Source: Pictodentalium vernedei
Taxonomy: Eukaryota > Mollusca > Scaphopoda > Dentaliida > Dentaliidae
Direction of reading: 5' to 3'
NCBI GenBank assembly: GCA_031216915.1
Contig: CM062292.1
Location: 68,932,790 to 68,996,789 of the forward strand
DNA length: 64,000 nt
Shown: one piece after another, positions 11,140 to 20,532 of the stretch
Layout: every line of letters begins with the position of its first letter
Numbering within the stretch: the stretch's first letter is position 1
The notes under the pieces: model-generated
What the model was told of the DNA's origin: nothing
The model's database searches: none
Seen by the model: the letters and a program-made list of their open reading frames with translations, nothing else
Program-made: the position numbers and the translations under genes

Positions 11140-12850
11140 CACCCTACCACTCCCCCCCCCCCAAAAAAAAAATCTATCGGGTAAAAACAAGCCACTGGTG
11201 CAGAAATCCAGACGTTGAAATTTCTATTTTCCGGGTGAAACTCGGTGTCCAGCTCGAACCTATTGGACAGAATCCAAATCTCATGAAAAGAAACTTCAAA
11301 ATTAATTAAAAGCATGTTTCCCAGTCAGAAGAAGAAACTATTACAAAAGGACTAAACAATTATCACAAAAGTGGGGATCTCTTACAAAAGTGCTAAAAAT
11401 TATTACAAATGTGGGGACCCCTTACAAAAGGGCCAAAAACGTATTACAAAAATGGGACATTTGACATAGATGAAAAATCGAGAAACACTCTATTTCCTAT
11501 AGGGGGAGGGTGGGGGGGGGGGGGGGGGGCGCGCAAATCGGGTCAAAATCAAGCCACAGACGCGGAAACAAGACATCGAAACTTTCTGCCCCTTTCGGCC
11601 AAGTTCGATTTTACGATCGAAATTCCCCATGTTCAACTCGAACCCTCTGGGTAGGTATCAAATGTTATGAAAAAAACTTCACAATTAATTAAAATCATGG
11701 TTTCAGTTCAGAAAAAGAAATTACAAAAGGGCTGAAAAACTATTGCAAAAGTGGGGACATCTTACAAAAGGGCTAGAAAGTTATTACAGTACTTGGGACC
11801 TCTTACAAAAGGGCTAAAAAGTTATTACAAAAGTGGGGACCTCTTATAAAAGGGTCAAAATATTATTACAAAAGTGTGACATTTTACTTAGATGAAAAAT
11901 CGGGAAAACGCACGATGTTTGTCCCAATTGCCAACGAGGAGCGTGAATAGTGTCAAAAACAAGCCATTGACGCTGAAAACCAGACATCGAAATTTTCCGC
12001 CAATTTTGGCCAAACTCGAATTTCTGGTCGAATTTCTCTCTCTCCAACTCAAACCCTCTGGGCAGATATCAAATGTTATGAACAATACTTCAAAATTAAT
12101 TAAAATCATGTTTTTCGGTCAGAAGAAGAAACTATTACAAACGGGTTAATAAACTATTACAAAAGTGGGGAGTTCATACAAAAGGGTAAAACATTATTAC
12201 AAAAAGCGGGGACCACTTACAAAAGGGCAAATTATTACAAAAGTGGGCACCTCGTACAAAGGGCTAAAACATTATTACAAAAGTGGGAACCTCTTACAAA
12301 AGGGCCAACAAATTATTACGGAAGTGGAGACCTCTTACAAAAGGTCAAATTATTACAAAAGTGGGGACCTCTTACAAAAGGGCTAAAACATCTTTACAAA
12401 AGTGGGGATCTCTTACAAAAGGGCTAAACAATTATTACAAAAGTGGGGACCTCTCACAAAGGGGCAAATTATTACAAAAGTGGGGACATCTTACAAAAAG
12501 GCTAAAACTTTATTACAAAAGTTGGGATCTTTTACAAAAGGGCTAAAAAATTATTACAAAAGTTGGGACCTCTTACAAAAGAGCAAATTATTACAAACGT
12601 GGGGACCGCTTACAAAAGGGCTAAAACATTATTACAAAAGTGGGGACCTCTTACAAAAGGGCTAAAAAATTATTACAAAAGGGGGACCTCTTACAAAAGG
12701 GTCAATTATTACAAAAGTGGGGACCTCTTACAAAAGTTCTTAAACATTTTTACAAAAGTGGGGACTTCTTATAAAAGGGCTAAAAAATTATTACAAAAGT
12801 GGGGACCTCTTGCAAAAGGGCAAATTATTACAAAAGTGGGCGCAACCGAC
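11140..12850. repeat. right arm of giant inverted repeat (minisatellite)
   Basis: Many units of about 33-41 bp (TTATTACAAAAGTGGGGACC, then TCTTACAAAAGGGCTAAAA) are followed inward by ~290-bp units at about 11.46-11.74 and 11.88-12.14 kb. It is the inverse of 1903-3420 and ends in AAAAGTGGGCGCAA. A G-rich run lies at 11505-11530. Frames repeating YKSGDLLQKG come from the repeat and are not a gene. Confidence 0.9.
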
Positions 12851-13759
12851 GCAGACTACGCATCAGTGTTCAAAGGTTTGAGTGAGTAAAACTAATGTTT
12901 AGGACAAAGCAATTAATTTGAAACATGTTAATGGAAGATTATTTTGAACTGAATGCATTCACGCGATGCCCGCGTCACGATCAATGCAAATCATGTTATT
13001 AAAAATAATGAACACTTCTTCTTTGACACTTACACACTGAAAATATGATGTTATTAAACGATGACCGTGCCTTTAACAGTGATGACCGTATCCCTGAGGA
13101 AGCATTTAAACTGTCTTCAGGTATTCTTGAAATAATGCTTATAAAGTTCAATAAAATAAAAACAAATTGGCACGGAGTAAACTGAAAATTATCATTTTAT
13201 CAAATATTCTGTGGGATGTTGTTGCCCGGGAGGAACCGGTTTCATTCTTTTTTTCCTATGGATAAAACACGTAGGGATGATCTGAAGGTTACACTATGAT
13301 GACATTTGCCTAATACATGTAGGATAGAAGAAAAACCTATTGGCCGACTCCAATTTATGTATTTCTTTCCATGAGAGATGACCGATGCTCGAGCAGGCAG
13401 AGGCAGACTGGCCGTACGGTCCACGGAAAAATTTCCCGGTGGGCCCTCTATTAACACCCATAACTGATCCCCCTAACCACTTTAGTTCACATTAATAGAC
13501 CCTTTAACTACATGATCCCACAGTTGAGGATCAAGACATTTCTTAACTGACCAATCAGATTAGTGTATTTCCTGTTGTGTTTCTTTCCCGTTACTTTCTA
13601 TGTTAAATTCCTAATTTTTCCAAGTTTAACCCGTATTCCTATGGGAAACAAACACAAATCCGACTCGAAGATCGAAAACTTGATCAAAATTTACCAAAAG
13701 TACATGCTGTTTTCAATCACGTCCATCAGAAATGTTTAAATACAGATGTCTAATCATGT
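12851..13759. other. unique AT-rich DNA, nothing identified
   Basis: No gene, RNA or repeat family was recognised. This stretch separates the giant inverted repeat from the virus-like element and shows no obvious terminal repeat for either. Confidence 0.5.
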
Positions 13760-14122
13760 TTGCATAACTGTGTTTTGAACCTTTGCATTGAACAGATCAA
13801 GAAGATGTTTCGTCTCGGAACCAGACACACCCACGTCAACGTGAATACTTTCCAAGGTGATGTGAAGATCCACATAAGATATCTCAACGACAATATACCA
13901 ACCAAGACTGGAATTACACTGTCTACAGGAGAATGGAACGAACTCAAGAACCACCTTCAAGAGATCGATGCTGAAGTTAACAAACTACTGCTTCCCAAAG
14001 AGGGACCAAGTCAAGAAGATCGCCTATTTCCTATCTTCAAGAAACCTTTAGGTGTTCCTGCTCGAAAGAGACCAAGAAAGTTGTTTGTCGATGAAGTGGA
14101 TACTGGGCGGATAGTAGAATAA
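13760..14122 (+). CDS. PC4-like single-stranded-DNA-binding protein of element 1
   Basis: The 120-residue frame contains a PC4/Sub1-type domain at about residues 24-75: a basic beta stretch (VNTFQGDVKIHIRYL), then GITLSTGEWNEL and a C-terminal helix. This is the strand-strand-helix pattern of transcriptional coactivator p15/PC4, which binds single-stranded or melted DNA. The start may be the ATG at 13760 or the one at 13805 (MFRLGTRH). The second fits better, because the domain begins shortly after it. The C-terminus is basic and carries VDEVDTG, echoed as VDEVDAE near the start of the next gene. In a virus-like element it could act in late transcription or replication; that role is inference. 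Confidence 0.75.
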   Translation: MHNCVLNLCIEQIKKMFRLGTRHTHVNVNTFQGDVKIHIRYLNDNIPTKTGITLSTGEWNELKNHLQEIDAEVNKLLLPKEGPSQEDRLFPIFKKPLGVPARKRPRKLFVDEVDTGRIVE

Positions 14123-14140
14123 AATAGATTTCTACAGGGA

Positions 14141-14536
14141 GTGGCATCAATTATTTCAATTGAGAGAGAAGATGAGAAGATGCCAGAGAGAATAAAGAAG
14201 CCGATCGTTGACGAAGTGGATGCTGAAATCAGGACAATTCGTATACAACATGCATTTTGTATTGCTTATGCTCAATGTGTTGAAGAACTCTTCAACTCTG
14301 TTGTTAAAGAAGAATGTTATGGTTGCATAATAGATCACCCAAGTCAACTACAGTATAATGTGTGCCTTATGATGACATTAGAGGAACGAATCATCACGTG
14401 TTTTGACAAGGCTTTGTCAAGAGTTAACAAAGACACTGTACATTTAATGTGGCACGAGAGCCGTTCATCTATGAACCCACTACCCGTGCAAGCTGAATTC
14501 GAAGAACTGTTTGAGAAACCTCTCACAAATGAATAG
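14141..14536 (+). CDS. uncharacterised CxGC/DHPSQ protein of element 1
   Basis: The frame encodes 131 residues, or about 118 from the internal start MPERIKK. It has the cysteine motif CYGCIIDHPSQ followed by CLMM, a pattern I associate with unnamed proteins accompanying F54H12-type integrase elements. The function is unknown; Cys/His spacing allows a small metal-binding site. It follows the PC4-like gene with a very short gap and may share its transcript, since no TATA box of the TATAAAAGG type lies between them. Confidence 0.55.
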   Translation: MASIISIEREDEKMPERIKKPIVDEVDAEIRTIRIQHAFCIAYAQCVEELFNSVVKEECYGCIIDHPSQLQYNVCLMMTLEERIITCFDKALSRVNKDTVHLMWHESRSSMNPLPVQAEFEELFEKPLTNE

Positions 14537-14871
14537 AGATGTTGTATTATGGATTTAGTGATAGAGTCCATGAAGGCTGCAGAGATGTAAAGTTGTGCAT
14601 AATTTTATAAAAAAAGAAAGAAAAAGAAGAAAAAAAGTAGCAAAATAAGAAAAAAAGGTGGTAATGCACTCAGGTTATGTAATCTTCATCTTCAGGGCGG
14701 GATTATATAGCTTGACCTGTCCCAGGTCACTATTAAAATCAGAAGGCCACCAACGTTAATTACTATGTGTATTTTCCCAACATCGTTGCCGTTAGAGTAC
14801 TGTAATTACCCCACTGTCGCCGTGGTAGCCCCTAAGCCACCTGATGAGTTCCATTGGGCAAGGACGAAACG

Positions 14872-14880
14872 TATAAAAGG
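14872..14880 (+). promoter_or_regulatory. TATA box ahead of ATPase gene
   Basis: TATAAAAGG, with the ATPase frame beginning within about 60 bp downstream. It is one of six similar boxes in element 1. Confidence 0.6.
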
Positions 14881-15052
14881 ACGAGTAGATCATGTTCTTA
14901 GGTAAACATTGATCCTCGCTGGAAGCATCCATTTACTTGTTTACTTGCGGTCCTACTGGTAGTGGTAAATCATCCTTTGTGAATCGTGTTATTCAACACA
15001 TTCAAGGAATTATCACACCCATCCCCCCCCCCCCCCTAATCACATTATTTGG

Positions 15053-15476
15053 TACAGTAGAATCCTCTTAATTGAATATCCATTTATTATTATTAATTAT
15101 TCAATTGACAGGAGTATACAATTAACAGGGATTTGGCCAGTTTCCTGTGTTCTGGTGTAAACTGAGCATTCATTCTATTATATCTTGTTTGACAGAGCTC
15201 ATAGAGCTCTGTCAAACAAGATATAATAGACTAAATGCCTGTATTGGATGTGGTGAGGCCAAAAAGGTTGATAAATAAGGGGAATTTGGTGCGTGTCACA
15301 GTAATTTTTTCGACATATTACCCAAATTTATATACAATTAACAGGAATTTACTCTACAACCCATATGCAATTAACAGATCAAATTTGTACTGAAGGTATG
15401 GTAAATGGTTTTGTGTTTGAAAATTATATTCAATTAACAGGTATAAGAGATATCCAATTAAGTGGGCTCCACTGTA
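15053..15476. mobile_element. pogo/Tigger-like MITE inside the ATPase gene
   Basis: The termini are CAGTAGAATCCTCTTAATTG and an inverted CAGTGGAGCCCACTTAATTG, with TA at both borders. Several internal variants of CAATTAACAG occur. TA targets and CAGTRGA-type ends are typical of pogo/Tigger. It has no coding capacity and post-dates element 1. Confidence 0.88.
15174..15230. repeat. perfect palindrome nested in the pogo-like MITE
   Basis: Arms of 27 nt surround a 3-nt loop, with TTTGACAGAGCTC at the core. The same core appears at 38.6, 45.4, 56.2 and 60.2 kb. Confidence 0.92.
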
Positions 15477-15944
15477 TCACTATACAATACCTTGCCCCAA
15501 GTAGAATTTGTAGAGGGTCTTCCCCAAGAATTCAAGTTTGATTCTTTAATCATCTTGGATGAGCTGATGCTCGATGCTGATGTTCGAGTGAGTGTCTAAA
15601 TTGTTTACCAAAGGTAGTCATCATCGTAATATCAGTGTCATGTACATCGTTCAAAATTTATTCGACAAGAACAAAGTCCACAGAACTGTGGCTCTCAATA
15701 GTCATTCCATGATCTTGGTTAAAAATCCTAGGGATCGTTCCCAGATCACACACTTGGCAGCGCAGATGTACCCTGGACCATTCCAAGTTTCTAAGAGATG
15801 TTTTCGAAGAGGCCACGTCGGGTCCGTATGGTTACCTTTTAATCGATCTCAAACAGGACTCCTGAACATATGAGATATGACCTGTAAAGGTGGAGACGAA
15901 GCCTTCTAAACGAAAGAAACTTAAGAAGATCCCATGGTCTGAGG

Positions 15945-15954
15945 TATAAATAGG
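15945..15954 (+). promoter_or_regulatory. TATA box ahead of integrase gene
   Basis: TATAAATAGG about 40 bp before the presumed integrase start at 15984. Confidence 0.55.
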
Positions 15955-15983
15955 CCTGGTTTCCATTGATGAGTTGGTTGGGT

Positions 15984-17010
15984 CATGGATGAGCTGCTGT
16001 ACTATGATATGGAAGCTCCTGATAGTTTTGGAGGTGTGGACGCTCTACGTAGAGCGTCTAAGAAAACGACTAAACAAGTCGTGAATGGTTAAAGATTCAT
16101 GACACATACACTCTTCACAAACCTGTTCGTCGTACATTTCCTAGAAGAAAAGTAATAGTTAGTGGTATAGATGCACAATGGCAAGCTGACTTGGTGGATT
16201 TAACAAACATAAGTAAATTCAACAAAAACATGAAGTTTTTGTTGACGTGTACAGATGTATTCAGTAAATATGCTTTGGGTGATGCCATTACAAATAAATT
16301 CGGTGATTCCATAGTAAAAGCTTTCGCCTAAAATTTTCAAACAAGGGCGTAAACCAGAAAAATTACAAACTGATCAAGGCAAAGAATTTCAGAACAGAAA
16401 ATTTCAAAATGTTCTCAAAGATCACAGAGTCGATTTTTTCACTACACACAACGTGGGAACAAAATGTCCCATTCTAGAAAGATTCAATAGCACTTTGAAA
16501 ACTGAGGTGTGGAAATATTTTACCAAGAACGACACACTGATTTTTCCACTTTCAAAATTGGTCAAATCATATAATCACACTCATCACCGAAGCATTGGTT
16601 TGTCTCCCGTAAGTGTCAACTTTGAAAACCAAGAAGTTTGGTAAAGGTTGTATGGACAACCTATAAATCACAAGGCCCCAAAGTGGGAGACAGAGTGAGT
16701 ATCAGTAAAGTCAAGAAAACGTTTGAAAAGGGTTATTTACCCAACTGGACCGAGGAGTTATTCACGATGGCATCTGTCAAAAAGGGTCATCCAGTCACAT
16801 ACGCCCTAAAAGACGATGCTGAAATGATCCTTCTACACTGAAGAACTTCAACGAGTGGCACACACACACAAAACTATTTACAAAATCGAACGCGTACTCA
16901 AATTACGTGGTCGAGGTAAGAAAAGGAAATTATTCGTGAAGTGGTTAGGATACCCTTCATCCTTCAACTCGTGGATCCACGAGCATCAGCTCGCCTATAA
17001 AAGGAAATGA
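15984..17010 (+). pseudogene. F54H12.3-type integrase with C-terminal chromodomain, element 1 (fossil)
   Basis: The rve catalytic region is recognisable: a strand leading to the first Asp, then LQTDQGKEF around the second, then ILERFNSTLKTEVWKYF around the glutamate helix. This is the DDE layout of Polinton-type integrases. A chromodomain closes the protein (IYKIERVLKLRGRGKKRKLF, then VKWLGYPSSFNSWI at about 16.88-17.0 kb). Chromodomains on such integrases are thought to steer integration toward marked chromatin. The gene is broken in several places. Confidence 0.85.
16996..17004 (+). promoter_or_regulatory. TATA box before capsid-region genes
   Basis: TATAAAAGG, overlapping the last codons of the integrase and about 50 bp before an ATG at 17049. 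A short unidentified reading region at 17049-17233 follows, before the minor capsid gene. Confidence 0.55.
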
Positions 17011-17233
17011 ACCAGCTCGAGTTTCCCTGAGACGAAAGAAGATAAAATGGACCTTAGCCTCTATTTGGAAAGAGAGTTCCTAGGAGCGAAATCAGTTATT
17101 TTTTCGCAAATAATCATACTGTACATCATCATCTCACAGGCATTGTTAACCTCACCCTCGATAATACAGATAGCAAGCCGTGGACGGCTGTTCTAGGATA
17201 TTTATTACCTAATCCGACCATCAAGAAAAAGTG

Positions 17234-17979
17234 ATGTTTTATTTGACCCTACCAAGTAACAGTTCAATGAACGTGTTCCCAGAGAATACGCTGACTACGT
17301 ACACCACACAGTTATCACAAATGGTGAATCTCACTGGGAATGCGAAGTGGGTTTGACAGAGATTCCGTATCCAAACTCTTGGTTTAACATTCGTGGGGAA
17401 GAAGCTTTCGTCACAGTGTATTGGAATTCGAAAAAGCATTATCAGCTCAGTCTGAAAGAAGGTCGATATTCGGAACTTTCCGATGTAATACGGGGCATCA
17501 ATTATGTTAAAGTTGTACAACTACCTGGTCACGACAAGATAGATTTTGAATTGGACGAGGTCACTGGTAAAGTTCGAATCAAGGTAAGAGATGGGGTCGT
17601 AGTCACATTAAGTTCGACTCTCCAAAAGATCTTTGATTTTGACGAGTGTGTGTTCAAAGCTGGCTCTTACGAATTTTCTCGAGTGGCCGATGTCAACCAA
17701 GGTTTCTATTCACTGTATGTCTTCTGTGACTTGGTTCGTGACCAAGACGTGGGAGATGCGAGGGTGCATCTACTTCGCACCGTACCCGTGAGGGGCAAAT
17801 ATGGAAGTATTATCTCCAAGACGTTTGTGAACGTGTACTACATACCAGTGGAACGAAAGAATTTTGGAACCGTCAGTGTTTATATAGGGGACTACACAGG
17901 AGCCAATGTACCATTCGAGTTTGGGAAGGTGCCAGTGACACTTCATTTCCGAAATCGAAGATCTCTTCATTTCACATAG
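17234..17979 (+). pseudogene. penton-like minor capsid protein of element 1 (fossil)
   Basis: About 245 residues. The N-terminus has a MFYLTLPSNSSMNVFPEN-type start and EIPYPNSWFNI. The C-terminal part has HLLRTVPVRGKYG, YIPVERKNFGTVSVYI and PFEFGKVPVTLHFR. This conserved set is found in proteins that accompany F54H12.2-type capsids in invertebrate virus-like elements, where it probably forms the penton or minor jelly-roll capsid protein. Family membership is clear; the structural role is inferred. Mostly open, with few breaks. Confidence 0.75.
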
Positions 17980-17981
17980 AC

Positions 17982-18386
17982 ATGACTTACTGTTGTAATG
18001 CCAAGTTGTACGCGGAGTATTATACGAAACAAGCTGGGAACGGGCTACCAGCTTTTTCTGGAACACAGATACAGAGAGGGTATGGTTTGGGTAGTATATT
18101 GGAAGGACTGAAGAATATGGTGTTACCCTTATTGAAAACTACGGTCAAAACAATGGGAAGACAGCTCATTAAAAAGGAGCAGCATTCGCTGGAGATGTCA
18201 TCAAAGGGAAAATATGAAACAGGCAGCGATCAACAGACTAAAAGAGGCTGGAGCGGGAGCTTGGAATGAAGTGGTGGGTGGCTCGAAGCCACCCGGCCGC
18301 AAAGGTATAAAAAGGCGTGCACCACGCACTGCCAGTAAATCGATAAAAGGAAAGAGAGCAGTACAGTCGCAAGACTTTCTCGGTGC
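17982..18386 (+). pseudogene. glycine-rich virion/membrane protein (pX-like) of element 1 (fossil)
   Basis: The N-terminal part has GNGLPAFSGTQIQRGYGLGS followed by a hydrophobic segment (LKNMVLPLLKTTVKTMGRQL) and a basic tail. This layout matches the small 'pX'-like proteins found next to capsid genes of adintoviruses/Polintons, possibly adenovirus-pX-like core or membrane-active proteins. It is broken. A TATA box near its end serves the next gene. Confidence 0.6.
18306..18315 (+). promoter_or_regulatory. TATA box ahead of major capsid gene
   Basis: TATAAAAAGG, about 80 bp upstream of the capsid ATG region at 18387-18390. Confidence 0.6.
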
Positions 18387-19690
18387 GTGATGTCTCTCAT
18401 CAACGACAAATCCTGTGAGTGTGTAAATAGTGAACTCGACTTATTTTCAATACCACCAACACAGACCAGTGTGGAACATGGACAATGGGTGGGACACAGA
18501 CCATTGGCTACTATGGTAAACAGTGGACCGATAGAATTCAATATCGCGGGGTTGGGAGATGATTATTTGAATCTGGCACAGACATATCTGTATGTTAAGG
18601 CAAAGATTGTAGATTCCAATGGAGCAGCAATCACAAATGATGCCAAAGTGGGGCCGGTCAATTTATGGCTGCATTCCCCATTCAGTCAAATCGACATCAG
18701 TTTGAATGAGAAACTGGTGTCTCCTTCCAACAACATTTACCACTACAGGGCGTGCTACATCGAGACTTTTTTAAGTTATGGACCATCAGCCAAAAAAAGT
18801 CACAACTGACTAATGCCTTATGGAACAAGGACACGACTGGCCACATGGAAGATCTCACAGAAGATAACAGTGGATTTGCCACGAGGAAAAAAGTTTACCC
18901 CGGAAAGTAAAATCCTGGACATGGCAGGAAGATTGCACTTGCACATGTGTTCTCAAACACGTTACCTACTGAATGGGGTTAACTTTCACGTAAAAATGAA
19001 CAGAGCCAAGGATGCATTTGCCTTGATGGCAGATGTAGAAACTTACAAAATCAAGATTATGGACCCTTCATGTTTGTACGTAAAGAGAGACTCCATTCGG
19101 TCGTGAGAATGGCTCACGAAAAAGCATTGGCAAAAGCAACGGCAAAATATCCCATCGGCCGCGTGGAACCCAAAGTGTTCTCAGTGCCAAAGGGAAATCG
19201 CAGCATCACACAAGAAAATTTATTTCTTGGCCAACTTCCGAAACGCATCGTGGTGGGATGCGTGGACAACGACGCCTTCAAAGGAATTTTTTCAAAGAAT
19301 CCATATAATTTTAAAAACTACAACATCAATTACTTTGCTCTGTATGTAGATGGACAACAGATTCCTGCAAAACCTTTACAACCTCGATTCGATCAACAAG
19401 AAGTGGTGAGATGTTATGCAACCCTGTTCCAAGGAACCGGACAGATGTACGAGAATGAAGGAAACCACATTAGCCGAGAGGAGTATATAAAAGGATAACG
19501 CTGTTCGTATTTGACCTGACTCCAGACCTATCACATGGACACCACTTCGATTTGGTGACATTTGAGACTGGAAGTCCATTTCGAAGATCCGTTGCCGACC
19601 ACGATCAACGTACTGGTGTATGCGGAATTCCAAAACATCATAGAAGTGGACAAGAACAGACAAGTCATTTTCGACTACACGACATGAACA
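18387..19690 (+). pseudogene. F54H12.2-type major-capsid-like protein, element 1 (fossil)
   Basis: It starts MMSLINDKSCECVNSELDLF. Other recognisable stretches are PTQTSVEHGQW, IEFNIAGLGDDYLNLAQTYL, PLATMVNSGP and, later, LFLGQLPKRIVVGCVDNDAF and NPYNFKNYNINYFALYVDG. This is the C. elegans F54H12.2-like family, regarded as a hexon-type double jelly-roll capsid protein in virus-like elements. The expected length of about 430 residues fits the span. The gene is broken in a few places. The next TATA box lies in its 3' part. Confidence 0.85.
19484..19494 (+). promoter_or_regulatory. TATA box ahead of protease gene
   Basis: TATATAAAAGG, about 190 bp before the likely protease ATG at 19684. The longer gap makes this assignment weaker than the others. 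Confidence 0.5.
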
Positions 19691-20127
19691 CGTTGCAATT
19701 GAAGAACGCCCTCCGATCAGATGATTGTTTGATGAGAATTTGTTTGGTCGTATTTGTAAGAAACAGATTACCAAGAAGATTACCAGATCACAGACCAGTG
19801 GCTTTGATAGTCAACACAGATCCAGAACACAGAAAAGGAGAACATTGGGCGGCTGTCTTCGTGAGCCATAAAGTCGCAAAATACTTTGACTCCTATGGAT
19901 TACCCCCAATACACAGACCATTCCACAATTTTCTCAAGAAGAATTCCAGATATTGGAAATACAACAAAAAACGTCTTCAAGGATCGTTACCAGTGTGTGG
20001 ACAGTATTGCTTGTTTTATCTCAAACATCACTGTCGAGGTGCATTAATGGACAAAATAGTCGGTATGTTTACAACCGATCTAATAGACAATGACGTGTTG
20101 GTTGATGACGTGATAAATGAAATCTGA
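19684..20127 (+). CDS. adenain-like cysteine protease of element 1
   Basis: 147 residues from the ATG at 19684 (MNTLQLKNAL). The order of catalytic motifs is that of the adenovirus/Polinton maturation protease (C5/C48 fold): histidine in GEHWAAVFV, acidic residue in YFDSYGLPP, then Q and C in VCGQYCLFYL. In related viruses it cleaves capsid and core precursors during assembly. The reading frame extends upstream to 19552 without further homology, so the internal start is preferred. The frame is open. It lies between the capsid gene and the second small basic gene, as expected for a structural module. Confidence 0.85.
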   Translation: MNTLQLKNALRSDDCLMRICLVVFVRNRLPRRLPDHRPVALIVNTDPEHRKGEHWAAVFVSHKVAKYFDSYGLPPIHRPFHNFLKKNSRYWKYNKKRLQGSLPVCGQYCLFYLKHHCRGALMDKIVGMFTTDLIDNDVLVDDVINEI

Positions 20128-20157
20128 CACTAGGTGCCACTGCTAGGAAGAAAAAAC

Positions 20158-20166
20158 TATAAAAGG
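20158..20166 (+). promoter_or_regulatory. TATA box ahead of small basic gene
   Basis: TATAAAAGG, 51 bp before the ATG at 20217. Confidence 0.6.
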
Positions 20167-20216
20167 AACTTTTCAGCGAAAATCGTCATTTGTGTGCCGA
20201 CAGCCAAAGGAGAAGG

Positions 20217-20423
20217 ATGTCTACTAGCAAAACCGTCTTCAAAACCAACATCGAATTACAGATTCAGCTGTTCAAGAATTATGTTGGATTCAAGTTTTCC
20301 ACAGAAGATTGGGGTCGGGTCACCAAAGCAGTGTCCATAGCAAAGAAGAGAAACATTGAACAGAATCAAGAAGACACCACTAAACCAAAGAGAGGCAGAA
20401 AACCAAAGAAGAAGGATGAATAG
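20217..20423 (+). CDS. small basic protein, possibly a second PC4-like protein
   Basis: 68 residues from MSTSKTVFK. A short beta-like region (IELQIQLFKNYVGFKF) and STEDWGRVTKAV resemble the GITLSTGEW core of PC4-type domains, followed by a lysine-rich tail (KPKRGRKPKKKDE). It could be a minimal PC4 paralogue or a DNA-binding core protein. The TATA box 51 bp upstream supports this start over the frame's first ATG at 20190. The assignment is tentative. Confidence 0.5.
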   Translation: MSTSKTVFKTNIELQIQLFKNYVGFKFSTEDWGRVTKAVSIAKKRNIEQNQEDTTKPKRGRKPKKKDE

Positions 20424-20532
20424 ATAGAATGTTCACAATTCCATGTTTGATCACGATGACTCTGAATGAATTTAACCAAGAAACGAGAATCCAAGATTCA
20501 AGAAATCCATTTCCAAGAAACGTTTTATCAGG

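Larger units (their letters stand above)
14930..15873 (+). pseudogene. FtsK/HerA-type DNA-packaging ATPase of element 1 (fossil)
   Basis: A Walker A motif GPTGSGKS lies at 14949-14972 and a Walker B-like LIILDEL at about 15544-15566. The downstream part (NISVMYIVQNLF, VKNPRDRSQITHLAAQMYPG) resembles the P9/A32-like packaging ATPases of Polintons and related viruses, which pump DNA into capsids. A pogo-like MITE of about 420 bp is inserted between the two Walker motifs (15053-15476). The gene is broken. Confidence 0.8.

Noticed and set aside
1903-12850. Polinton-type element bounded by the minisatellite arms
   Set aside because: No capsid, protease, packaging ATPase or polymerase was recognised between the arms; a lone integrase remnant is not enough.
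12165-12889. Overlapping frames repeating YKSGDLLQKG/GTSYKRA
   Set aside because: They are translations of the minisatellite in the right arm; the same occurs on the other strand at 1.65-2.1 kb.
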